A stretch of DNA of 21,263 nt from an uncultured Clostridia bacterium (GTDB lineage: Bacteria > Bacillota > Clostridia > TANB77 > CAG-508): contig CALXNI010000123.1 of the NCBI GenBank assembly GCA_944389715.1, positions 1 through 21,263 on the forward strand. Direction: 5' to 3'. Shown one piece after another: positions 15,287 through 21,263 of the stretch. Numbering within the stretch: position 1 is the stretch's first letter; the number at the start of each line of letters is the position of its first letter. The translations under genes and the position numbers were made by a program. The notes under the pieces are model-generated. The model worked only from the letters and a program-made list of their open reading frames with translations. It had not been told where the DNA came from and did no database searches.

Positions 15287-15296
15287 ATTTAAAAAT

Positions 15297-15382
15297 GCGA
15301 GTATGCTGGAATTGGCAGACAGGCACGTTTGAGGGGCGTGTGTGCATAGCACGTATGGGTTCAAGTCCCATTACTCGCACCA
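15297..15382 (+). tRNA. tRNA-Leu (anticodon GAG)
   Basis: A class II tRNA with long variable arm. The acceptor stem is GCGAGTA/TACTCGC, the anticodon stem CACGT/GCGTG with loop TTGAGGG (anticodon GAG at 15331-15333) and the T-arm TGGGTTCAAGTCCCA, with an encoded CCA after discriminator A. It reads CUC and CUU. It lies 17 bases upstream of a pseudouridine synthase gene with no terminator between. Confidence 0.97.
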
Positions 15383-15399
15383 TTTTGTAAGAGGTTAAT

Positions 15400-16293
15400 A
15401 TGGTTTTACAATATGTTGTAAGTGACTTGTCTAACTATAAAAATATTAGGCAAGTCTTAAAAAATGAATTTAATATTTCTAATAGATTAATTACAAAACT
15501 AAAAAAAAATGGATTCATTTTATTAAATGGTAATAAAACTTATTTGGATAAATTGATTAGTTTAGGAGATGTTGTTACATGCGTTTTAGATTTTAATGAG
15601 GTTTCTGAGAACATTGTTCCTGTAAAAATGGATTTAGATATTATTTACGAAGATGATTCCTTTTTAGTAATAAATAAAAAACCTGGAATTCCTGTACATC
15701 CATCCATTTTACATTATTCAAATAGTTTAACAAATGGAGTTAAGTTTTATTTTGATTCTATTGGTTTAAAAAGAAAAATAAGACCTGTTAACAGATTAGA
15801 TAGAGATACAACTGGACTAGTGATATTTGCCAAAAACGAATATATACAAGAGTGTTTGATAAATCAAATGAAAAGACACACTTTTTATAAAGAATATATA
15901 GCAATATTAGAAGGAATATTAGATAAACCTAAAGGAACAATTAATGCGCCAATTGCAAGAAAAACTGGTAGTATTATAGAAAGGTGCATAGATACCAATG
16001 GAGAAAATGCAATTTCACACTATGAGGTTATTGATACTGATTTAAAAAATAACTTGTCAATAGTAAAATTTATTTTAGAAACTGGAAGAACTCATCAAAT
16101 TAGAGTTCATTCAAAATTTATTGGTCATTCTATTTTAGGAGATACATTATATGGAAATGCTTCTAAATTAATTTCTAGGCAAGCTCTTCATTGCTTAAAA
16201 ATGTCTTTTTTTCATCCTATAACAAATAAAAAACTTAATTTGCTTGCACCTATTCCTAATGATTTTAAAAAAACAAAAATTAACAAACCCTAA
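15400..16293 (+). CDS. RluA family RNA pseudouridine synthase
   Basis: Isomerises uridine to pseudouridine in rRNA or tRNA. The 297 residues contain an N-terminal S4-like RNA-binding region (about 10-65, RQVLKNEFNISNRLITKLKK), then IIYEDDSFLVINKKPGIPVHP, the catalytic motif RLDRDTTG with D134, and the GRTHQIRVHSKFIGHSILGD motif. The usual His before RLD is Asn here (PVNRLD). AGAGG lies six bases before the ATG. It follows tRNA-Leu closely and probably shares its transcript. The target cannot be told from sequence: the RluA/RluC/RluD/YlyB-type families are not separable by eye. Confidence 0.92.
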   Translation: MVLQYVVSDLSNYKNIRQVLKNEFNISNRLITKLKKNGFILLNGNKTYLDKLISLGDVVTCVLDFNEVSENIVPVKMDLDIIYEDDSFLVINKKPGIPVHPSILHYSNSLTNGVKFYFDSIGLKRKIRPVNRLDRDTTGLVIFAKNEYIQECLINQMKRHTFYKEYIAILEGILDKPKGTINAPIARKTGSIIERCIDTNGENAISHYEVIDTDLKNNLSIVKFILETGRTHQIRVHSKFIGHSILGDTLYGNASKLISRQALHCLKMSFFHPITNKKLNLLAPIPNDFKKTKINKP

Positions 16294-16335
16294 TAAATTT
16301 AAATGTACTTTAAAATATTAGGGTCTATTAATTTT
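16287..16335 (+). terminator. Terminator of the tRNA-Leu/rluA unit
   Basis: ACCCTAATA (16287-16295, including the stop codon) pairs with TATTAGGGT (16316-16324) and is followed by a T-rich run. Confidence 0.65.
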
Positions 16336-16345
16336 ATTTTTTATT

Positions 16346-16763
16346 TAAAGTAAATCTATAAGCCGGGTTCTGTCTTAAACAGTCATTTATCTAGGATATA
16401 TATTACTATATACCTCAAGCCACCAATTTAAGAAGATGACGAGCAGTCTTAGCCTTCTTATGTTTAGGTGTTGCTCCAGATGGGGTTTACATTGACCAAA
16501 TATGTCACCATATTTGCGGTAAGCTCTTACCTCACCTTTTCACCCTTACCGTGCTAGAAATTAGATATTAAAAATTAGATTTTAGAAACTATTGTAGTCT
16601 CTAACTTCTAATATCTAACTTCTAGCACGGCGGTTATTTTCTGTTGCACTTTCCTTAAGGTTACCCTTACTGGACGTTATCCAGCATCATTGCTCTATGG
16701 AGCCCGGACTTTCCTCATGTAGAACCTTGCGGTGTCTACACGCGACTGTTCGGTTTACTCTAT
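16346..16763 (-). ncRNA. rnpB: RNase P RNA with an enlarged P12 helix
   Basis: The catalytic RNA of tRNA 5' maturation. Conserved blocks on the minus strand: GAGGAAAGTCCGGGCTCC near the 5' end, GGAAAGTGCAACAGAAA, AAGGGTGAAAAGGTGAGGTA, and the 3' ACAGAACCCGGCTTATAG. P1 is visible as AGAGTAAA (5') paired with TTTACTTT (3'). The region between CCGCCGTGCTAG and CTAGCACGGTAAGG, where P12 lies, is occupied by an 82-base palindrome built of heptamers. Ends are set by P1 and by the promoter, so they are accurate to a few bases. Confidence 0.95.
16549..16630. repeat. Heptamer palindrome inside rnpB
   Basis: The arms CCGTGCTAGAA and TTCTAGCACGG are perfect. Inside them, imperfectly complementary heptamer runs (TTAGATA TTAAAAA TTAGATT TTAGAAA on the left; TAACTTC TAATATC TAACTTC on the right) meet at ACTATTGTAGT. 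The style matches the heptamer arms at 15108-15204 and 20874-20908. Confidence 0.8.
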
Positions 16764-16767
16764 TATT

Positions 16768-16796
16768 ATTTTAATATTGTTTTACTTAAAAGTCAA
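16768..16796 (-). promoter_or_regulatory. Promoter of rnpB
   Basis: On the minus strand TTGACT (16791-16796), a 17-base spacer and TAAAAT (16768-16773). The predicted start near 16761 coincides with the 5' strand of P1. Confidence 0.75.
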
Positions 16797-16803
16797 ATAA
16801 ATT

Positions 16804-17676
16804 TTATTCGGTTGTTTCTTCTGAAGATACCTTTACAAATCTAAATACTACATCTCCATAAGTATTTAAAAAGTCTTCATATGTGATCTTCCCTTCAATT
16901 TCAGTTTCTGTTAAGATTTCATTTCCTTCATTATCAAAAACTCCAAATTGAAATTTATCTCCCTCTGTTACTCCTGCTATAAGAAATTGTACATTTTCCT
17001 CTGGTTTGCTAGAAAAGCGTTCGTCATCTGAATCTATTATAAATCTTATTTGATCACCCATATTTAAAGCATACTCACTATTATTAGATAAATCCTCTCC
17101 TATCACATCCCAAACATTATTTAAATTAAATTCTATAAGCGAATCTCCTCCTGAATTCCAAGCTCCTAAACTATTTAATGTAAATGAATATACTACTCCT
17201 TCTTCTGATCCAATTATTATTCTATCATTTGTTATTGTATAGGTATATGTTCCACTGTTTCCTGTAACTGTAAATTCCACACTATCTACTATATCTTCTT
17301 CTGTTGATGGATTTACTATGCTTACAGTATTTCCTTGTCCTTCTAGAAGGTTCTTTGCTGATGAATATGTCTCTTTAGCTAAAATATCTCCATTATCTCC
17401 TAAATTCATTGAACTTACTATTTGGTCATATATTACCTGTTCTTCTTTTTTTGTAACTGCTGTTCTTGCTTTACTAAATAACCCTCCATTTAATGCTACA
17501 TTTACTGTTACTCCTACCAATATTAGCATTACAATTATTGTTATTATTAAAGCTATTAGGGTTATTCCGTTGTTTTTTTGTATGGGCGCAATTGGGTCAT
17601 TCTCACGGGTATTCCTAACCGATAACGCCCCTACAGGATTTGATATTATTTTATTTTTTAATTTTGTTTTTTGCAT
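16804..17676 (-). CDS. Prepilin-like (type IV pilin/pseudopilin N-terminus) protein with an insertion in its leader
   Basis: A 290-residue protein with a class III signal: a charged leader ending KNNG, then ITLIALIITIIVMLILVGV, the hydrophobic helix common in clostridial prepilin-type proteins (position 5 is Ala rather than Glu). After it comes LNGGLFSKARTAVTKKEEQ, typical of this group, and a beta-rich C-terminal part of unknown function (SLGAWNSGGDSLIEFNLNN region). The leader is 37 residues long instead of about 18, because a 57-base palindromic repeat (17579-17635) is inserted in frame at residues 14-33. GGAGAGGAG precedes the ATG. No pilus assembly genes are nearby, so surface or secreted location is inferred from the N-terminus. 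Confidence 0.85.
   Translation of the reverse strand: MQKTKLKNKIISNPVGALSVRNTRENDPIAPIQKNNGITLIALIITIIVMLILVGVTVNVALNGGLFSKARTAVTKKEEQVIYDQIVSSMNLGDNGDILAKETYSSAKNLLEGQGNTVSIVNPSTEEDIVDSVEFTVTGNSGTYTYTITNDRIIIGSEEGVVYSFTLNSLGAWNSGGDSLIEFNLNNVWDVIGEDLSNNSEYALNMGDQIRFIIDSDDERFSSKPEENVQFLIAGVTEGDKFQFGVFDNEGNEILTETEIEGKITYEDFLNTYGDVVFRFVKVSSEETTE
17579..17635 (-). repeat. Palindrome-ended repeat inserted in frame in the prepilin leader
   Basis: The ends are TGTATGGGCG and CGCCCCTACA, a 9-of-10 inverted repeat matching the TGTAGGGG/CCCCTACA ends of the other units in the window. The length is 57 bases, a multiple of three, with no stop in the coding frame. It adds 19 residues. Confidence 0.8.
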
Positions 17677-17828
17677 TTGTTTTTCTCCTCTCCTTCTTTT
17701 GTATTATTGATTTGTTTTATTATTTATGTATATTATAAATTATACATTTTTACAAGTCAATATTCTTATTTGTTTTTCGAGGAGATTTTTTGTTGTGATT
17801 TATTAAATAAAATAATTAATATTAAATT

Positions 17829-18716
17829 CTACAGTGTATTTATACTTTCCATTAAATTCTTGTATTTTACATAGAAGAGCTTTTTGTCTTTATATTGAAG
17901 TGAATTTTGTAATTCCTTTATTAATACGTATGTTCTATTTACTTTATACTCTTTATCTCTTATATATTCTACATCATTAACGATATTTTTAAATGTGTTT
18001 TCTGCGTCTGATATATTTATTTGTATTTCGTCCCATTTGTCTTGTTCTACAAGTGAATATGCATTTATTAAATATGATTTTACTTGTTTTATATTTTGTA
18101 TACTATTCGATACTGCTAGAGCAGATTCATATTTTGGTATATATGAATATAGTTTTGATACATTTATTAAAGAATCTGTTTTATTTTCATCTTTTATACT
18201 TAAGATACTATCATCTAAAGCAGAACTAAATCCTAATATGTCATCATTATTCACATTAAAATTTGTTAAATCAATTAATATTACTCCCCATGTATCATTT
18301 ATAATTTCAATTTCACTTTTAATAGTTTTCCAGTCTATATCACTTTCATCTTCTTCTAATGTTGATTTTACTTCCATTTGAGTTGTAGTTATACTAGAAG
18401 TGTTTTCATTACTGCTTCCAGTTTGTGTTTGACTATTTGATTCTTTTGATTCCTCTTCAGAAGTTTTTGATTGTTCTGAATCACTACTTTTTTCTGTACT
18501 TTCCTCTTTTAAAGTAAGTGAATAATTTTGAAGTGATATATTATTTAACTTATTTAAAATACCAACAATTTGAGTATCTAAATAATCTAGTTCTTGAATT
18601 ACTTTTTCTCTATTATCTTCATTTGAATTATTTGTATTATCTGAGCAGCCAGTTAAAAGTATAATAACTGCTATTGATAAAAGCAAAATAGGATATATTA
18701 TTCTATTTTTTTTCAT
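17829..18716 (-). CDS. Lipoprotein of unknown function
   Basis: I recognise no family. The 295-residue protein has a lipoprotein signal peptide (MKKNR, then a hydrophobic core, lipobox LTGC with C24), an Asn-rich stretch, a helical segment, a low-complexity Ser/Glu/Lys/Thr linker (about residues 70-110) and a mostly helical C-terminal part rich in Ile, Asp and Asn. It is likely membrane-anchored on the outer face. It lies between the prepilin-like gene and a divergent small gene. Codon use and AT content match the surroundings. Function cannot be assigned from the sequence. Confidence 0.8.
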   Translation of the reverse strand: MKKNRIIYPILLLSIAVIILLTGCSDNTNNSNEDNREKVIQELDYLDTQIVGILNKLNNISLQNYSLTLKEESTEKSSDSEQSKTSEEESKESNSQTQTGSSNENTSSITTTQMEVKSTLEEDESDIDWKTIKSEIEIINDTWGVILIDLTNFNVNNDDILGFSSALDDSILSIKDENKTDSLINVSKLYSYIPKYESALAVSNSIQNIKQVKSYLINAYSLVEQDKWDEIQINISDAENTFKNIVNDVEYIRDKEYKVNRTYVLIKELQNSLQYKDKKLFYVKYKNLMESINTL

Positions 18717-18817
18717 TATATTATCACCAAAATTTATTATTTCCAGTTTTTTAGCATTTATTCTTTTTGAATAAGTTACAAAATAAAAGTAATAATATAA
18801 TTAAAGGAGTATTTGTC

Positions 18818-19099
18818 GTGAGCGTAATCGTTAGCTTGTACAGTAAAAATAAAAATGAAATTGCAAATTTTTTAAAAAGCTTTGATAAATCTAATATAAT
18901 TTCAGAAGATATTTTGGAATGGAAAAAAGAATATAAAAACCCAATTGAAATTGCTGATATTATTGGGGTTTTTGCAGATAATAACGAAAAATACAATATT
19001 AATATGTGGATTAGTTTAGATAAAGATTTTTTTATAAATGTAACAGATTATAATGTAAATCAAATAATAAGATACCTATTTGAAAGGTATCCTTATTAA
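18818..19099 (+). CDS. Small protein of unknown function
   Basis: A 93-residue soluble protein, starting at a GTG eight bases after a perfect AAAGGAG; an in-frame ATG at 18767 lacks an RBS and is rejected. The sequence reads MSVIVSLYSKNKNEIANFL at the N-terminus and ends IIRYLFERYPY, with WISLDKDFFINVTD in the middle. The composition is that of an ordinary native gene. I do not recognise a named family but it looks like a conserved clostridial hypothetical. Its TAA overlaps the stop of the convergent zinc-ribbon gene within TTAA, so there is no intergenic space. Confidence 0.75.
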   Translation: MSVIVSLYSKNKNEIANFLKSFDKSNIISEDILEWKKEYKNPIEIADIIGVFADNNEKYNINMWISLDKDFFINVTDYNVNQIIRYLFERYPY

Positions 19100-19563
19100 A
19101 ATTCTTCGCTATTTTTTTCCTCTAACTCTTTTTTTACTATTTCGGCTTCTTTTTTATTTTCTGGAGAAATTTCCGCTTCTTCTAATTTTTCTTCTGCTTT
19201 TTCAAAAACTGTTTTTTCTTCTATTTGTTTTTCTCCGCATTTAGAGCAAAAAATTGCATCTGATTCTATTTCAGCAAAACATTTTTTACATAATTTTTTA
19301 TGATTTAATACTAATATTTCTTTTCTTGCTTTTTCTATTTCTTTAGTTAAGTTGTCTATATTAGTACATTCTTTACTTATAAAGTCTTTTATATTAATTT
19401 CTTCTTCTCTAACATGTTTTTCATAAACCTTTTTACCTAATTGTTCATATAATTCTTTAATTTTTGTTTTATTTTCAGTAATTTGCATTCTTAACTTTGC
19501 TTCTCTTGCTATTTTATTAGTGGTTTCTGTTGTTTTCTTGCCTAAATTTTTAAAAAATCCCAT
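19096..19563 (-). CDS. Coiled-coil protein with a zinc ribbon
   Basis: A 155-residue protein. Residues 1-90 are helical and charged (MGFFKNLGKKTTETTNKIA; KIKELYEQLGKKVYEKHV), followed by a four-Cys zinc ribbon, CKKC...CSKCGEKQ, and an acidic helical tail (EEKLEEAE...KKELEEKNSEEF). The domain order resembles clostridial proteins annotated as zinc-ribbon domain proteins; function unknown. I start at the ATG at 19563, which has GGGAGG nine bases upstream, not at the in-frame ATG at 19647. The stop overlaps that of the convergent 93-residue gene by a few bases. Confidence 0.85.
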   Translation of the reverse strand: MGFFKNLGKKTTETTNKIAREAKLRMQITENKTKIKELYEQLGKKVYEKHVREEEINIKDFISKECTNIDNLTKEIEKARKEILVLNHKKLCKKCFAEIESDAIFCSKCGEKQIEEKTVFEKAEEKLEEAEISPENKKEAEIVKKELEEKNSEEF

Positions 19564-19686
19564 ATACAATTTCCTCCCTTTAAAAATCGAAGATTTTTTA
19601 TTATTCACTGTTTCTTGATCAGGCAAACAGTGTAGTCTACTCCACATTAAACATCTTATATTTTTACCATTTTTTAATAAAATATT

Positions 19687-20677
19687 CTAATCTTCTTGTT
19701 TTTTCTCTCTTGTCATTAAGTTAAAGAGTGCATCTCTTGGGCTTAAATTATTATATAAAATATCGTAAATACTGTTAACTATTGGCATTTCTACATTATA
19801 TTTTTTTGCAAGTTCATATGCAATTTCTATATTATCAATTGCTTCTATTGTCATTCCTATTTCTTCTTTTGCTTCTTCTATAGTTTTTCCTTGACCAATT
19901 AATATCCCAGCTCTCCTATTTCTGCTATGATTACTTAAACAAGTTACTATTAAATCTCCTAGTCCTGTTAATCCATATATTGTTTTTTGTTGTCCTCCCA
20001 TTTTTATAGTTAATTTTGCCATTTCTGAAAGTCCTCTAGTTAAAAGAGCTGCAAAAGTATTGTCTCCTAATTTTAGACCTGTAATCACACCTGCACAAAA
20101 AGCAATTATATTCTTTAAAGCTCCGACCTAATTCTGCTCCTTTTATATCATTTGATGTATATATTCTTAAAACTTCATTCATAAATATATCTTGAACACT
20201 ATCTAAAACCTCTTGATGTTTAGAAGCTATTACCAAGGCTGTCGGAATTCCCATTGATACTTCTTCTGCATGACTTGGCCCAGATAATCCGCCTATTTTT
20301 GAATTTGGTAATTCTTCTTCAACTACTTCATTTAATGTGTATAGTGTTTCTTTTTCAAAACCTTTTGAGCATATTATAATTTGTTGATCTGTAACATATT
20401 TTTTAAATTTAGAAACTGTTTCTCTTACAGCTTTTGAAGGTGTTACTATTAAAATCATTTCTGTTCCTAATATAGCCTCTTCAAAATTTGTTGTACAATT
20501 TATATTAGTAGGTATATATGCATTAGGTAAAAATTTACATTTTCTTTTATTATTAATCATATCCGCTTCTTCTTGTTTATATGACCACATTTTTATATTA
20601 TTTCCTAGTTTTGCTAAATGGATTCCTAATGCTACTCCCCAGCTTCCGCTTCCTATTATAGATATATTTTTCTTCAT
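19687..20677 (-). CDS. gpsA: Glycerol-3-phosphate dehydrogenase [NAD(P)+], interrupted by a +1 frameshift at a CGG codon
   Basis: Reduces dihydroxyacetone phosphate to sn-glycerol 3-phosphate for phospholipid synthesis. The N-terminal Rossmann motif is ISIIGSGSWGVALGIHLAK, followed by IICSKGFEKETL and GGLSGPSHAEEV. At 20123-20125 the frame reads GAELG then CGG. Dropping C gives GAELGGALKNIIAFCAGVIT, the strictly conserved GGALKN motif, and then LKLGDNTFAALLTRGL and YGLTGLGDLIVTC to a TAG at 19687. About 330 residues in all, normal for GpsA. The start at 20677 has AAAGGAG; an ATG at 20704 lacks an RBS. It lies downstream of plsY, the next enzyme of the pathway, so both serve membrane lipid synthesis. 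As gpsA is usually needed for growth without glycerol, a true knockout is unlikely, which supports frameshift decoding or a sequence error. Confidence 0.93.
20123..20125 (-). other. Candidate +1 frameshift site, GGU CGG A, in gpsA
   Basis: The zero-frame codon is CGG, preceded by GGT and followed by A. Skipping its C gives ELG-GALKN, restoring the invariant glycine pair of GpsA. Confidence 0.65.
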
Positions 20678-20702
20678 TTGTTTACTCCTTTTGGTTATAT
20701 AC

Positions 20703-20923
20703 AAATTGTAATTTGAATGATTAAATTGGTTCTTTATTGTGTAGGGGCTGGCGTCCTCGATAGCCCGATAATCATTAATTCAACACGGGTCGCCGGGGAC
20801 GTCGACCCCTACAACGTTTGCAATAAATTTTGTGTTTTTCGGACGGCAGATTGCCGTCCCTACATTTTTAAATTCTAATCTCCATCCTCTAACCTCTAAT
20901 CTCTAGACAACAAATTACAATTT
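20703..20923. repeat. Large composite repeat element between gpsA and plsY
   Basis: The inverted ends AAATTGTAATTTG (20703-20715) and CAAATTACAATTT (20911-20923) are perfect over 13 bp and identical to the ends of the element at 15088-15225. Inside are three GC-rich units: 20740-20766 (TGTAGGGGCT...AGCCCG), 20786-20813 (GGGTCG...CGACCCCTACA) and 20840-20864 (CGGACGGCAGATTGCCGTCC then CTACA). Heptamers follow: TCTAATC TCCATCC TCTAACC TCTAATC TCTAGAC (20874-20908). The right end reaches two bases into the plsY stop codon. Confidence 0.85.
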
Positions 20924-21263
20924 ATTTCTTAAAACTTAATTTATTTTCTGTTCCATTTTTTATTCTTTTTAAATTTTCTCTATGATTGAAAATTACTAGT
21001 AAAGCAATAAGTATGCTAATTACATTAGCCGCAAAGTTAATTTCTCCCATAAATATTGTAAGTATTGGATAAAGTACTGCTGACAAAATTGAACCAACTG
21101 ATACCATTTTTGTAAAAGCAATTATTATTAAAGCAAATATTAAGCAAATTAGTCCAATTTTCCAATTTAAAGTTATTAAAACTCCTAGTGCTGTTGCAAC
21201 TCCTTTTCCACCTCTAAATTCAAAAAATATTGGGAATGTATGTCCAAGTATTGCAAAAAATCC
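20922..21263 (-). CDS. plsY: Acyl-phosphate:glycerol-3-phosphate acyltransferase, 5' end outside the window
   Basis: Integral membrane enzyme that makes lysophosphatidic acid from acyl phosphate and glycerol 3-phosphate. The visible 113 codons begin GFFAILGHTFPIFFEFRGGK, with the PlsY signature GHTFP and RGGKGVATALG, then several hydrophobic segments and a basic tail, NHRENLKRIKNGTENKLSFK. The N-terminal membrane segment lies beyond the window edge. It is upstream of gpsA, which supplies its acceptor substrate. The stop is at the inner end of a composite repeat. Confidence 0.95.
   Translation of the reverse strand, partial: GFFAILGHTFPIFFEFRGGKGVATALGVLITLNWKIGLICLIFALIIIAFTKMVSVGSILSAVLYPILTIFMGEINFAANVISILIALLVIFNHRENLKRIKNGTENKLSFKK

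Noticed and set aside
18751..18996. 81-codon minus-strand frame opposite the 93-residue gene
   Set aside because: No RBS, low-complexity hydrophobic content, fully overlaps the better supported gene.
20678..20704. Longer N-terminus of GpsA starting at 20704
   Set aside because: There is no RBS, whereas the ATG at 20677 has AAAGGAG and begins with the family-typical MKKNISIIG.
565..20704. Treating gerW, dpaB and gpsA simply as unrelated pseudogenes
   Set aside because: Each has no defect other than the single C at CGG-A, and one is normally essential. Systematic sequencing error cannot be excluded from the sequence alone, so it is kept as the main alternative.

Overview
The window is AT-rich (roughly 28% GC by eye) and reads as a chromosomal segment of a spore-forming member of the Clostridia, probably an uncultured gut-type lineage. 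The signs are sporulation genes (gerW/ytfJ with its DUF2953 neighbour, spoVS, dpaB), the clostridial rny-ymdB-spoVS order, pta-ackA, strong AAGGAGG ribosome binding sites and a bacterial RNase P RNA. I cannot name a species.

Layout. 1-323 is a dense cluster of GC-rich palindromic repeats. 324-3903 (minus) is a recA-recX-scpA-DUF2953-gerW block: recA has a textbook sigma-A promoter with a LexA-like box at its start site, and scpA ends inside a terminator. 3988-5556 (minus) is an orphan, membrane-anchored peptide-binding protein. 5678-9106 (minus) is rny, ymdB and spoVS, with a self-contained plus-strand cassette of foreign composition between rny and ymdB. 9422-12656 holds dpaB, a transglutaminase-like protein and thiN, then a divergent monofunctional peptidoglycan glycosyltransferase. 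12730-15015 is pta-ackA. 15297-16293 (plus) is tRNA-Leu(GAG) immediately followed by a RluA-type pseudouridine synthase. 16346-18716 (minus) is RNase P RNA, a prepilin-like protein and a lipoprotein. 18818-21263 has a small conserved-looking protein, a zinc-ribbon protein, gpsA and the 3' part of plsY.

The most striking observation is a pattern in the broken genes. Three core genes (gerW, dpaB, gpsA) need +1 frameshifts, four in total. At all four sites the zero-frame codon is CGG followed by A, and dropping its C restores the frame by reading GGA (Gly). Scanning every other recognised gene by eye I found no in-frame CGG at all, although CGG out of frame (NNC GGA) is common. The single exception is codon 38 of the foreign-looking 93-aa cassette. 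This fits CGG being an unassigned or hungry codon that triggers +1 frameshifting, or CGGA being read as a quadruplet Gly codon. Systematic sequencing error is the main alternative.

The second theme is a nested repeat system. Short palindromes end in TGTAGGGG/CCCCTACA. They sit alone or inside composite elements bounded by an AAATTGTAATTTG inverted repeat with heptamer tandem repeats in the arms. One copy lies in frame in the prepilin leader, and a heptamer palindrome extends a helix of the RNase P RNA.
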